NCBI GenBank assembly: GCA_017983695.1
Contig: JAGOAX010000013.1
Span: forward strand, 1-64,000
Direction: 5' to 3'
Source: Ferruginibacter sp.
Lineage (GTDB): Bacteria > Bacteroidota > Bacteroidia > Chitinophagales > Chitinophagaceae
DNA length: 64,000 bases
Of this stretch, positions 24,772 to 34,511 are shown in pieces; position 1 is the stretch's first letter; the number at the start of each line of letters is the position of its first letter. A model generated the notes under the pieces. That model searched no databases. It worked only from the letters and a program-made list of their open reading frames with translations, and was not told where the DNA came from. The position numbers were made by a program, and so were the translations under genes.

Positions 24772-27315
24772 ATGACGAGATTGTTACTTGTATTTTTTGT
24801 TTTTGCCTCTGCACATTCCTCAGCACAAAAAATTTACGGTACTGTATTTAATGCCAAAGGCGATCTGCTGCCTTATGCTTCCATTACTATTAAAGGCACT
24901 TCGGTTGGTGCAAGTGCCAATAACAGCGCAAAATTTTCTTTTGCTGTTGCCCCGGGTACCTATACAGTGGTTTGTCAGCATATTGGTTTTACCCGCCTGG
25001 AAAAAACTGTTGTAATTGATAAGCTTGATGAAGAACTTAGTTTTGTATTGACCGAACAAAAGCTTGCCATGAAAGAAGTAGTGGTAAAAACCGGCGGCGA
25101 AGATCCTGCCTATGCCATAATAAGGCAGGCAATAAAAAAACGAAACTTTTATAATAACCAAGTAACTGCATTTGAATGCGACCTGTATGCAAAAGACGTA
25201 ATGAAACTGAGGATGTTACCCAAAAGAATTATGGGTAAAAAAATTCCTGATGAAGACAGGAGAAGTATTGGTTTGGATACTTCGGGCAAAGGAATTATTT
25301 ATTTATCGGAGTCTGTTTCAAAAGTGCATGCAGCAGAGCCGGATAAATTTAAAATGGAAGTGCTGAGCAGCAGGGTAAGTGGAAGTGGCGGTTTTGGTTT
25401 TACATTTCCTACATTCATCAGTTTGTACAATAACAACGTAAAAATATTTACGGAGCGTATTAATCCCCGTGGTTTTGTATCTCCCATTGCAGACGGCGCC
25501 ATTGGATTTTACAAATACAAATTCCTCGGTAGTTTTTTTGAAGATGGAAAAGAAGTGAACACGATTAAAGTAACACCACGCCGCAATTACGAACCCTTAT
25601 TTTCCGGTGTTATTTACATTACTGATGGCGACTGGAGAATACACAGCTGCGATTTAACGCTTACCAAAACATCGCAACTGGAAATTATTGATACGCTGCA
25701 GATAACACAGCTTTATGTGCCCGTGGGTAATGATGTGTGGCGGGTTAAAAATCAATTACTGCATTTTAATTTTAAACAACTGGGTATTGATGCCGTGGGA
25801 AATTTTGTAAATGTATATTCAGGCTACAATATCAATCCTGTTTTTGCTAAAAAATATTTCGATAACATCATTATAAAATATGATACAGCCGTAAATAAAA
25901 AGCCTGCGGCATATTGGGATACTATTCGCCCTGTTCCATTAGAACAGGAAGAGAAAAAAGATTACGAGGTAAAAGACAGTATTTACAATCAAAATAAGGA
26001 TTCTATTTTAAGTAAACGTTCTGTTGATTCATTAAATAAAAGGCAAGGAAAAATAAAGCCATTGGATATTTTTTGGAAAGGCCTCAGCAGAAAACACTAC
26101 ACAAAAAGAGGTTCAACAAGATGGGGTGTTGAATCTTTAATAAAAAATATGGAATACAATACTGTAGAGGGTGCAGTAGTGAACGCCAATTTCTCTTACA
26201 ACAAATACCTACGAAAACTAAAATCAAATTTTTCTATAGCACCACATATCCGTTATGGATTTAACAATACGCATTTAAACGCCTGGGCCGATATTAATTT
26301 TAATACCAGGGACTGGAGTACCGACAAAAAAATTAAACGAGAGAGCTGGAGTTTATCGGGCGGTAAAAGGGTGAGCCAGTTTAATAAAGAAAGTCCTATT
26401 ACACCGTTGAATAATTCTATTAATACTTTATTCTGGGGCGATAATTTTATGAAGATTTATGAAAATTATTTTACCAGTGCCGGTTTTAGCAAACGTTACG
26501 AAAGCGGTTTGCGTTTTGCTGTAAATGCTTTGTACGAAGATCGGATACCGGTGAACAACACCACTAATTTTACAGTGTTTAAAAAAGACTCTGTTAACAT
26601 AACACCCAACTACCCTTACGAAAAACTGGCGACGCAGTTTCCTGCACACCAAGCAGTAATGGTAAGTGTTGATATCAGTATCAAGCCCGGGCAAAAGTAT
26701 ATCCAGTTTCCTAATAACAAAGTTGCGGCCGGGTCAAAGTATCCCACCTTCAGTTTTAATTATACAAAAGGCATTTACAATATTTTTGGCAGTGATGTAA
26801 ATTTTGATAAGTGGCGCTTTACAGTAAACGATTCCAAAAATTTTAAGCTGGCCGGCGAATTAAAGTATAAGATCGGGGCAGGCGGATTTTTAAATAATAA
26901 AAAAGTATTTATACAGGATTACCAGCATTTTAATGGTAACCGCTCCACAGCAGCCAGCGAGTATGTAAACAGTTTTCAGCTGGCACCTTATTATGCCAAC
27001 AGCACTAATGCCGGTTTTTATTCCTTTGCACACCTGGAGCATCATTTTAATGGATTGCTTACAAATAAAATCCCCTTCTTTAAAAAATTAAACTGGAACC
27101 TGGTGGCAGGCAGTAATGCATTTTATGTAAACAAAAACAATAATTATGCAGAAGTGTTTGTAGGGCTGGAGAATATTTTTAAAATATTACGGGTTGATTT
27201 TGTAGCCGGTTATATAAACGGCTACAAGGGAAAAGCTGCACTGCGTATTGGTTTTGGCGGCATCATTGGCGGAAGCATAAAAAGAGAAGGCAACAGCGTT
27301 TCTATTAATTTATAA
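24772..27315 (+). CDS. DUF5686 outer-membrane protein with carboxypeptidase-regulatory-like domain
   Basis: An 847-residue exported protein. A signal peptide (residues 1-18, cleaved around SSAQK) is followed by a CarboxypepD_reg-like beta-sandwich (IYGTVFNAKGDLLPYASITI to about residue 95), then a long DUF5686 region with an A-Y-A-I-I-R-Q-A-I-K-K-R block at 117-128, ending in beta-barrel-like strands (LRIGFGGIIGGSI). It is probably an outer-membrane barrel of unknown cargo. No TonB box is visible. The promoter region is not clear. Confidence 0.85.
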   Translation: MTRLLLVFFVFASAHSSAQKIYGTVFNAKGDLLPYASITIKGTSVGASANNSAKFSFAVAPGTYTVVCQHIGFTRLEKTVVIDKLDEELSFVLTEQKLAMKEVVVKTGGEDPAYAIIRQAIKKRNFYNNQVTAFECDLYAKDVMKLRMLPKRIMGKKIPDEDRRSIGLDTSGKGIIYLSESVSKVHAAEPDKFKMEVLSSRVSGSGGFGFTFPTFISLYNNNVKIFTERINPRGFVSPIADGAIGFYKYKFLGSFFEDGKEVNTIKVTPRRNYEPLFSGVIYITDGDWRIHSCDLTLTKTSQLEIIDTLQITQLYVPVGNDVWRVKNQLLHFNFKQLGIDAVGNFVNVYSGYNINPVFAKKYFDNIIIKYDTAVNKKPAAYWDTIRPVPLEQEEKKDYEVKDSIYNQNKDSILSKRSVDSLNKRQGKIKPLDIFWKGLSRKHYTKRGSTRWGVESLIKNMEYNTVEGAVVNANFSYNKYLRKLKSNFSIAPHIRYGFNNTHLNAWADINFNTRDWSTDKKIKRESWSLSGGKRVSQFNKESPITPLNNSINTLFWGDNFMKIYENYFTSAGFSKRYESGLRFAVNALYEDRIPVNNTTNFTVFKKDSVNITPNYPYEKLATQFPAHQAVMVSVDISIKPGQKYIQFPNNKVAAGSKYPTFSFNYTKGIYNIFGSDVNFDKWRFTVNDSKNFKLAGELKYKIGAGGFLNNKKVFIQDYQHFNGNRSTAASEYVNSFQLAPYYANSTNAGFYSFAHLEHHFNGLLTNKIPFFKKLNWNLVAGSNAFYVNKNNNYAEVFVGLENIFKILRVDFVAGYINGYKGKAALRIGFGGIIGGSIKREGNSVSINL

Positions 27316-27317
27316 TT

Positions 27318-27325
27318 TATCTTTG
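27318..27325 (+). promoter_or_regulatory. Predicted -7 box for trhO
   Basis: TATCTTTG followed by CA, an exact TAnnTTTG match, 84 nt upstream of the trhO ATG. The leader contains the hairpin listed at 27375-27393. Confidence 0.5.
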
Positions 27326-27374
27326 CATAGTTAATTTGGTTTGCCCTGCAAGCATCCAATCATTTAATGGTTTT

Positions 27375-27393
27375 CTCCCGCCAACTGCGGGAG
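27375..27393 (+). other. GC-rich hairpin in the trhO leader
   Basis: CTCCCGC and GCGGGAG arms around CAACT, 17 nt upstream of the ATG. It could terminate the previous transcript, shape the leader RNA, or be a dispersed palindrome; there is no T-run to favour termination. Confidence 0.5.
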
Positions 27394-27409
27394 GATCAAA
27401 TTTAAAACT

Positions 27410-28456
27410 ATGGCAGTATTACACAACCGCATTTCGCAGGCGGAGCTTAAAAAATTATTGTACGCCGAAACAGAACGCCGTACCACCATTTCCTTCTACC
27501 AGTATTTTGCAATTGAGGACCCCAAACAATTTCGTGACGAATTGTATAAAGCACTGAATGCAATAAAAGTATTTGGCCGCATTTATATTGCACACGAAGG
27601 CATCAATGCACAGATAAGTGTACCGGAAACTAATTTTGATGCACTGAAAAATTACCTGTACTCCATAGAGCCGTTGAATGGCTTACGGTTGAATATTGCG
27701 GTGGATGATGATGGTAAATCTTTCTGGGTTTTAAAAATTAAAGTACGGGAAAAGATCGTAGCCGATGGTATTACCGACCCTGCATTCAGTATGAAAAAAA
27801 AAGGAAAGTATGTAAATGCACAGCAGATGAATGATTTACTGCAGGATGATAACACCATTGTAATTGACATGCGCAACCATTACGAGTATGAAGTGGGGCA
27901 TTTTGATAAAGCCATTGAAATACCCAGCGATACTTTCCGGGAGCAACTGCCCATGGCGGTGGATATGATGCAGGATAAAAAAGACAAGAATATTATTATG
28001 TATTGCACCGGCGGCATACGTTGCGAAAAGGCCAGCGCTTATATGCTGCACAACGGGTTTAATAATGTATTTCATTTAGAAGGCGGCATTATCAATTATG
28101 CCAAACAGGCCAAAGAAAATAAACTGCCCAGCAAATTCATTGGTAAAAATTTTGTGTTCGATGATAGGTTGGGAGAACGCATTACCGAAGACATCATTGC
28201 CAAATGCCACCAGTGCGGCCAGCCCGCCGATACACATACCAATTGCAAAAACGATGGCTGCCATTTATTATTTATACAATGCGAATCCTGCGCTACAAAA
28301 TACGATGGCTGCTGCAGCGCCGACTGCCAAACTGTTTACAACTTACCTGTTGAAGAACAGAAAGAACTCCGCAAAGGAATTGATAAAGGCATGATGGTTT
28401 TTAACAAGAGCAAAAAAAGATTAAGGCCGAGGTTGGATGAGATGAATAAGGAATAA
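27410..28456 (+). CDS. trhO: tRNA uridine(34) hydroxylase, rhodanese family
   Basis: A 348-residue YceA/TrhO protein that hydroxylates uridine 34 of tRNA using O2. An N-terminal acylphosphatase-like domain (FGRIYIAHEGINAQISVPE, about residues 62-80) is followed by a rhodanese domain whose active-site Cys is in IIMYCTGGIRCEKA. A C-terminal Cys-rich zinc-ribbon-like segment (CHQCGQPAD, CCSADC) follows. The last 14 codons (KKRLRPRLDEMNKE) are duplicated downstream in the repeat array, so the gene's 3' end formed part of a tandem duplication. The gene itself is intact. Confidence 0.95.
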   Translation: MAVLHNRISQAELKKLLYAETERRTTISFYQYFAIEDPKQFRDELYKALNAIKVFGRIYIAHEGINAQISVPETNFDALKNYLYSIEPLNGLRLNIAVDDDGKSFWVLKIKVREKIVADGITDPAFSMKKKGKYVNAQQMNDLLQDDNTIVIDMRNHYEYEVGHFDKAIEIPSDTFREQLPMAVDMMQDKKDKNIIMYCTGGIRCEKASAYMLHNGFNNVFHLEGGIINYAKQAKENKLPSKFIGKNFVFDDRLGERITEDIIAKCHQCGQPADTHTNCKNDGCHLLFIQCESCATKYDGCCSADCQTVYNLPVEEQKELRKGIDKGMMVFNKSKKRLRPRLDEMNKE

Positions 28457-28960
28457 TTTTTGTACCATTCGTCCCGGCGGGGTTTTTACAGCATTCTCTT
28501 GCAATATTTTACAGCCTTCCGTAAAACCCCGGCGTTGAAAAGAGGCTTAATCATAATACTGCCAGCTTTCAAATTCGAAACAGCGACTTTATAATAATTT
28601 AAAGAGATCACGGCAGCGGGGTTTCGCAGTTACAGCTTTTTATCTAAATAGTATTAGTGCGAAAACCCCGCTGGGACGGAAAAAAAAGATTAAGGCCGAG
28701 GTTGGATGAGATGAATAGGAAATAATTTTTTTTGTACCAGGCTGTAAAGCTTCGTCCCTCGGGGTTTTTACAGCATTCTGCTACAACTTGATAAAGTCTT
28801 CAGTAAACCCCCGGCGTTTAAAAGAGGCTTAACCATAATACTCGCAGCTTTTAAATTCGAAACAGCGACTGTATAATAATTTAACGAGATCATGGCAGCG
28901 GGGTTTCGCAGTTACAGCTTTCTATTTAAATAGTATTTGTGCGAAAACCCCGCTGGGACG
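28412..28960. repeat. Tandem duplication of about 270 bp including the trhO tail
   Basis: Unit 1 (28412-28680) starts in the last 45 nt of trhO; unit 2 (28681-28960) begins with the same sequence, still encodes KKRLRPRLDEMN then RK and a stop, and repeats the following hairpin element. The junction falls at GGGACGGA followed by the A-run. Each unit has inverted ends (CGTCCC-GCGGGGTTTT on the left, AAAACCCCGC-GGGACG on the right), like a small non-coding mobile element. Confidence 0.85.
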
Positions 28961-29202
28961 AAAATTCCGAATAGCGACTGCATAATAATTTTAAGAGATC
29001 ACGGCAGCGGGGTTTCGCAGTTACAGCTTTTTATCTAAATAGTATTAGTGCGAAAACCCCGCTGGGACGGAATCATAATACTGCCAGTTTTCAAATTCCG
29101 AATAGCGACTGCATAATAATTTTAAGAGATCATGGCAGCGGGGTTTCGCAGTTACAACTTTTTATCTAAATAGTATTTGTGCGAAAACCCCGCTGGGACG
29201 GA
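28961..29202. repeat. Third and fourth partial copies of the hairpin element
   Basis: Copies at 28961-29070 and 29071-29202 repeat only the right half of the unit. All four copies carry the same stem: CAGCGGGGTTTCGCA on the left and TGCGAAAACCCCGCTG on the right, separated by about 30 nt that include TAAATAGTATT. Copies alternate in small differences (GATCACGG/GATCATGG, TATTAGTG/TATTTGTG), which suggests several rounds of duplication. Confidence 0.85.
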
Positions 29203-29204
29203 AG

Positions 29205-29344
29205 ATTGAATTGCCTTGCCCTTCAGGGCAGGGAGCAAATTAGCACTCCACAAACAGGGCTTTAGCCCAATAATTTGTTTTGGGCTAAAGCCCAAATACA
29301 TCTTTTCATCTCATTCACCGCCCTAAAGGGCGGCGCAATTCAAT
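29205..29344. repeat. 140-bp element with 10-bp terminal inverted repeats and three hairpins
   Basis: Bounded by ATTGAATTGC and its exact reverse complement GCAATTCAAT. Inside are TGCCCTTCAGGGCA (29217-29230), a 14-bp stem GGGCTTTAGCCCAA with TTGGGCTAAAGCCC (29257-29293), and CCGCCCTAAAGGGCGG (29318-29333). There is no coding capacity. It looks like a MITE or REP-type element, different from the array to its left. Confidence 0.8.
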
Positions 29345-29399
29345 GAACAATCCTTAACTTAATGACATTGCCCGGCGGGACGGAAAAGGCGGAGAATTG

Positions 29400-29699
29400 T
29401 TAAAAGCTGGGTTTATTTATATAGTAGCCTTTTTCGCCTGTTGATATTTCTCTTATGATTAACATTTTTCCTAAGCAAAAAACTACTTTACCAACGGCTA
29501 TCTCTTTTTTGTAAATAGTTCTTTTCTTTATTGAATAAAAATTATTATCAAACTCTACCCAATCGCCGACATAACCACCATCACGATATTTCCATTCTTG
29601 TGTTCTTATAAAATAGTTTGAATTAAGATATAGACCACAAATAAAAATTATGCTAACAGTAACTACTAAAATCCGGAATATTATTTTCTTCTTTTTCAT
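29400..29699 (-). CDS. Small hypothetical membrane-anchored protein
   Basis: A 99-residue protein with a Lys-rich start (MKKKK) and one N-terminal hydrophobic helix (residues 6-26), then a short polar beta-rich domain with YVGDWVEFDNNFY and VFCLGKMLII. No family is recognised. It lies 18 nt downstream of the helicase-fusion gene on the same strand and is probably cotranscribed. It ends next to the repeat array. Confidence 0.65.
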   Translation of the reverse strand: MKKKKIIFRILVVTVSIIFICGLYLNSNYFIRTQEWKYRDGGYVGDWVEFDNNFYSIKKRTIYKKEIAVGKVVFCLGKMLIIREISTGEKGYYINKPSF

Positions 29700-29717
29700 T
29701 TGACGGAAGTATTCAAT

Positions 29718-32700
29718 TTATCTTTCAAAATATAACTCTGGCAAAATAATTTTCACTTCCCGTTCTGTATCTTCTTTCTTCCAATAAACGATGAAATTCA
29801 CTTTCGCTAGTTTCAAGTGGTAACCTTTTTGCTTTTGTGTTTCAATTGTATTGAGAAACTGTCTTGAGAACTTCAATACAGATTGTCCTTTAACTGTTGT
29901 GCATTCATCTCCGTTAATTGTCAAAGTATCTCCGCTTGTCAGCTGCGAAACCAGATGCTGTCGGGAAATAAAATAATCTAACCAAACATCTTTGAAAGAC
30001 AAGTGCATTGCTAACTCACTTGGCGGCAAATGTTCTTCTCTGTCTTCAACTCTTTCTAAATTTTCTGCTGTGAGGTTGTCAAGATAGTTTCCGTTTAAGT
30101 GAATTGTTAGGTTGCATTTTGCCCTAGTCATCGCAACATACAATTGGCGTTTTGCCTCGTCGGTTGTAGGGGTGAAGTTATCAAGCACAATAAAAACATT
30201 GTCAAACTCTTTCCCTTTTGCTTTATGAATAGTAGAAACAAAAATCGTTTCCCCATTTTCATTGTAGAAATCTTCCAATTTTGATTCTCTTACGAAAACT
30301 TCTAAATCTGATTTGTATTTCTTCTTTGAATTGCTGTCTTCAAATTGTTTGATAAGATTGTTACACACTTCTAACTTTGAACTATGTTGAAACTTTTTTC
30401 TCATTTCACTTTTTGCATTTGCCCAAACTTCATCACTGATAATTTTTACATCATCACCCATATTAATTTCGTTCAAAAGAAAACGAACTTCTAAAAGGTT
30501 TTGCAAATTGAAACCCTCATTGCTTTGAATCAACTTTGCTTGCATTCCGTTTTTCAAAAGCAAACCTGTGATTTGCAATGCTTCATCATTCGTTTTTGTC
30601 AACACACAAGTAGTTCCTGCAAGTCCTGTTGCAAGTATGTCTTGCACCAATGGAGAAATAAGATTCCCGTTTTGATAACGTACCAATTTTATATTTCCAT
30701 TGTCGGTTTGCTTTGCAGTAATCGGAGTTTCTTTCAAACGGTGGCGAATCATTTTCACAAACCCGTTTGTGAACTCAACCAAGTTGCTTTTGCTTCTGTA
30801 ATTTTCAATAAGTTCATGTTTGGCTACTTTTCTTTCTTCCATGAACTGCTCTAAGTATTTTGAACTTGCGCCTCTGAATTCATAAATGTTTTGGTCATCG
30901 TCACCAACCGCAATCACTCTCATTTCCTCGTTCTGCTCCATCAAAGTATTTATCAAAGCAAATTCATCAGTGTTCATGTCTTGTGCTTCATCAATTACCA
31001 ATACAGTTTTTGTAATTCGGTTTGCTTCAACTTCTCCACTCTTAATTTTTTCAATTGTACTTTTCAAAATTGCATCTGACTTTTCCAAACTTCCAACCTT
31101 GCCCAACAAATCAAAACAGTATGAATGAAAAGTTTTTATTTCAATGTAGTGGGCTGCATTGCCTATGAGTGAAAGCAAACGCTTTTTAAATTCTGTGGCT
31201 GCAGCTCTCGAAAAAGTGACCATAAGCAACTGCTCATGTTTTACATCTTCCATTAAAAGCAGCGATGCTAATTTATGAACCAATACTCTTGTTTTTCCAC
31301 TTCCAGGTCCGGCCACAACTGCAATGTGTTTTTCATTGTCGTTTATAATTTTCAATTGTGTTGGAGAGAGTTCTCCGAAGAGTTGTTTGAACTTTCCCGG
31401 AGTCATTTTAAGTTTGAGGTCATCAACTTTACTTCCTGGGAAATACTTTCTAAGGAATGATGTGTAATTTAATTGAAAATAGTCCTCAACAAATTGTAGT
31501 GCGTCTTTATAATCGCTTACCATCTTCTTTGCATATTCGCCTACGATGTGAATTTGTTGTACTTTATTCTCGTAAAACTGATTTAGTTTCTTATAGTCAT
31601 CTTTAGTGTATTTCTTGTGGTTGTCTTGCGCAATCAGATCAATGGTAAGCCGATTATACACTACCAAAAACCCTCCTTCAATTTTTATTGCATCAATTCT
31701 TGAAAGATAAAAAAGAGTATCTTCTATATCATCAATTGAAACTTTAATTTGAAAAAGATTCTGCCTTTTCTCAAACTCGTCTTTTAATTCATGAACCGAA
31801 AATTCAACCAATACTTCTTCCTTTCCAGTTTCTACAATGGTTAAATTACTTTTCGCAAAGAGGAATTCAACAAGAAACGTAGCTAGTTCATGTCGCTTTT
31901 CTAATCTCTCTTTCAGTGATTCTTTTGGCTGCACACAAAGGATGACAACATGATTCTTTGAATAGTCTCCGTTGTGTCGCTTAATCCAATTCTTGATTGC
32001 CCAGAAATTGATAATAGTCCTTAATTTATTTGGAGTAACATCTTTGCAACCTTTCAGTTCTGCATCTTCATTTAATTCCTTTATGTGAAAAGTTTTTTCT
32101 GTCTCTTCAAATACTGGCAAAAGGAAATTTTCAATCTGACTGAATGTCTCTACAATTTTCAATGAACGGTTTATGTTTTCACCTTTTTTGATGAATGCAG
32201 TTAAATCTTTTGCATCAGCCAAAATCTTTTCTTCACGAAGAAGATTGATAATGTTTATCACTTCTTCTTTTACAATTCCCAAATGGTCGCTGATATAATC
32301 TATTCTTGATTCTGCTGCCTCATCATTGCTTTGTTTTCTGCTTTTGCTTGAAAAGAGTTTCTTGATAATTCTGATTCCCTTTTCTTTTTGTTTCTCCTCA
32401 AAACGTTGTGAAGCGTTTATTTTTTCAATAGCTTCCTGTGCATTCTTTGAAAGAATACTATTCGCAAAAACTCTTGGCATATTCTGTCCTCGTTTCAAAT
32501 AGCCAGCATCTTCAAGGGCTGCAATCGCTGTCGTTACTCTTGTTTCAATCTCAACTACATTATCATCCCAACCTGCTTTTCGTGCAATCTCCAAAGCTGA
32601 ATTTGAAACTGAAGAACGAAATCTTGTAATGTCTTTTATTGCTTTCCAAACCTGTTGAATTTCTTTAATTGAAAGTTTTGTTTGATTAAGTAGTATAAAG

Positions 32701-34511
32701 TGTTTGCTGAGATCTTCCTCATTAAATAGCACAAAACAGTCAGCTTTCATGCTCTCCTTTCTTCCAGCTCTTCCAGCTTCTTGAATATAGTTTTCTAAAG
32801 AATCAGATATATCATAATGAATAACCATCCCAATATTATCCTTATCTACACCCATCCCAAAGGCAGAAGTGGCAACCATGATTTGAACGTCTCCTTTAAT
32901 GAAGGAATCTTGATTCTCAATTTTTTCTTTTACGTCCATTTTGCCATGAAATGCTTTTGCACTAAACCCATCTTCAGATAATCTTGCTGCAAGGTCTGTT
33001 GCTCTCTTGGTTCGGGAAACATAAACGATAGTGGGACATTTTTTTTCGTCAACCAAATCTCTTACTGAATTATACTTTTCTTCTTCCCCGTCTTTCTCAA
33101 AGACTTTGTATTGCAAGTTGGTTCTTGTTGCATTAGAACTAAAAATTTTCAAATCAAGGGAAAGTTCTTCTTTGAAATAAGCACAAATATCTTCAATAAC
33201 TTTTTTCTTAGCTGTAGCTGTAAAGCATGAAATAGGAATTGTTTCTTTAAGATTTTTCTTCTCTTGAATTTGCTTGATGAAATCACCAATATATAGATAA
33301 TCAACTCTGAAATCTTGTCCCCACGATGAAAAGCAGTGAGCCTCATCAATAACAAAGCGAACAATTTTTCTTCCTAATAAAAGTCGTTCAATTGTTTTTG
33401 ATCGCAAGGATTCTGGTGAGATATAAAGCAGCGATACAGAACCATCTTCAACCCTCTTAAAAGAATCAGCTCTTTCAATCGGGTCAAGCAGGCCATTTAT
33501 TGTTACGGCATCAGTTATGTTATACTTTTGTTCCAAATTATAAACCTGGTCTTTCATCAACGATTGCAAAGGTGAGATAACAACCGTCAACCCTTTTGTT
33601 GCTTCTCCACTCATTAAAGCAGGAACTTGAAATGTGATTGACTTGCCACCACCAGTTGGAAAAACTGCTAAAAGCGACTTATTGTCAACGGCAGCTTTAA
33701 CTGCGTTCTCCTGCAAATTCTCACCTGCATATGTTCTGTAAGAATCAAAGCCAAAATATGTTTTCAATCCTTTGTGTATGTCCAAAGCCTGATTGCAATA
33801 GACACAACCCGTGAGGCACGGTTTGCTTCTTAGTGCAATCATTACTCTTTCTATTTCTGGATAAGTTCTCAGTACCCAAGGTGGTGTAATTGAGTATCTG
33901 TTTCGGCAATTTATCAATGCTAAAGTGTAAGCTAATTCAATCGGGTTTTCTGAAATTATTTTTGTCAGGTCTGATTGTTCGCAAATTTCAGAATGAAATT
34001 TGCCACGAATTAGTTTTTCAAGATTCGTGTCACTGCTTGTGTAGGCAATGAAATGGAAAAAGGAGTGGAACTCCTTTTCGTCTTTCAAAAGCAAATACAA
34101 AATTTGTTTTAGCGTTTCATCTGTTTGCTGAAACGCTGCAACTTCCTCAAAGAAAAGGTCTTTAGCTTTTATAGAATCGTTAAGCGGATTGTTTGTGTCT
34201 TCCGTTTGTAACTTGTCGTCCTTGAGCAAAGCATGATATGGCTTTGTCGGGAACAATAGTGGGGAAAGAAATAAAGTGTCAATGATATTGGCTGAATTAA
34301 TTCCAGCATCAGTAACAGCTTTCTGAATATATTTTAAGTCATGATTGAAAATGTTGTGTCCGCAGATGAATTGTGTGCCCCTAAGAAAGGTAATGAAGTC
34401 AGTTATTGAATTTGAGTGAAACGAATTGCCGTTATCCTTGATACCACCAATGTCAAGAATTTTTCGACTTTTCGGCTCAATCTCGGTATCAATAAAGGCA
34501 ATTGAATTCAT
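29718..34511 (-). CDS. Exonuclease-RecQ-UvrD triple fusion helicase
   Basis: A 1597-residue protein with three enzyme modules. Residues 1-180 resemble a DnaQ/DEDD 3'-5' exonuclease (FIDTE with Asp8 and Glu10, CGHNIFNHD, then PLNDS), though the usual His before the last Asp is not evident. A Cys cluster (CLTGCVYC) precedes a RecQ helicase at about 265-720: PTGGGKSITF (Lys290), IDEAHCFSSWGQDFR and QEAGRAGRKE. From about 1055 a UvrD/PcrA-type superfamily-1 helicase follows: VVAGPGSGKT (Lys1073), VIDEAQDMN, VGDDDQNIYEFRGAS and STIHKAKGKEFD. Probably DNA repair or defence against foreign DNA. Transfer is possible given the repeats at its border. Confidence 0.9.
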   Translation of the reverse strand: MNSIAFIDTEIEPKSRKILDIGGIKDNGNSFHSNSITDFITFLRGTQFICGHNIFNHDLKYIQKAVTDAGINSANIIDTLFLSPLLFPTKPYHALLKDDKLQTEDTNNPLNDSIKAKDLFFEEVAAFQQTDETLKQILYLLLKDEKEFHSFFHFIAYTSSDTNLEKLIRGKFHSEICEQSDLTKIISENPIELAYTLALINCRNRYSITPPWVLRTYPEIERVMIALRSKPCLTGCVYCNQALDIHKGLKTYFGFDSYRTYAGENLQENAVKAAVDNKSLLAVFPTGGGKSITFQVPALMSGEATKGLTVVISPLQSLMKDQVYNLEQKYNITDAVTINGLLDPIERADSFKRVEDGSVSLLYISPESLRSKTIERLLLGRKIVRFVIDEAHCFSSWGQDFRVDYLYIGDFIKQIQEKKNLKETIPISCFTATAKKKVIEDICAYFKEELSLDLKIFSSNATRTNLQYKVFEKDGEEEKYNSVRDLVDEKKCPTIVYVSRTKRATDLAARLSEDGFSAKAFHGKMDVKEKIENQDSFIKGDVQIMVATSAFGMGVDKDNIGMVIHYDISDSLENYIQEAGRAGRKESMKADCFVLFNEEDLSKHFILLNQTKLSIKEIQQVWKAIKDITRFRSSVSNSALEIARKAGWDDNVVEIETRVTTAIAALEDAGYLKRGQNMPRVFANSILSKNAQEAIEKINASQRFEEKQKEKGIRIIKKLFSSKSRKQSNDEAAESRIDYISDHLGIVKEEVINIINLLREEKILADAKDLTAFIKKGENINRSLKIVETFSQIENFLLPVFEETEKTFHIKELNEDAELKGCKDVTPNKLRTIINFWAIKNWIKRHNGDYSKNHVVILCVQPKESLKERLEKRHELATFLVEFLFAKSNLTIVETGKEEVLVEFSVHELKDEFEKRQNLFQIKVSIDDIEDTLFYLSRIDAIKIEGGFLVVYNRLTIDLIAQDNHKKYTKDDYKKLNQFYENKVQQIHIVGEYAKKMVSDYKDALQFVEDYFQLNYTSFLRKYFPGSKVDDLKLKMTPGKFKQLFGELSPTQLKIINDNEKHIAVVAGPGSGKTRVLVHKLASLLLMEDVKHEQLLMVTFSRAAATEFKKRLLSLIGNAAHYIEIKTFHSYCFDLLGKVGSLEKSDAILKSTIEKIKSGEVEANRITKTVLVIDEAQDMNTDEFALINTLMEQNEEMRVIAVGDDDQNIYEFRGASSKYLEQFMEERKVAKHELIENYRSKSNLVEFTNGFVKMIRHRLKETPITAKQTDNGNIKLVRYQNGNLISPLVQDILATGLAGTTCVLTKTNDEALQITGLLLKNGMQAKLIQSNEGFNLQNLLEVRFLLNEINMGDDVKIISDEVWANAKSEMRKKFQHSSKLEVCNNLIKQFEDSNSKKKYKSDLEVFVRESKLEDFYNENGETIFVSTIHKAKGKEFDNVFIVLDNFTPTTDEAKRQLYVAMTRAKCNLTIHLNGNYLDNLTAENLERVEDREEHLPPSELAMHLSFKDVWLDYFISRQHLVSQLTSGDTLTINGDECTTVKGQSVLKFSRQFLNTIETQKQKGYHLKLAKVNFIVYWKKEDTEREVKIILPELYFER

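Noticed and set aside
28412..29202. CRISPR array
   Set aside because: The repeats are 110-280 bp, contain gene-tail sequence, and have no regular unique spacers; no cas genes are near.
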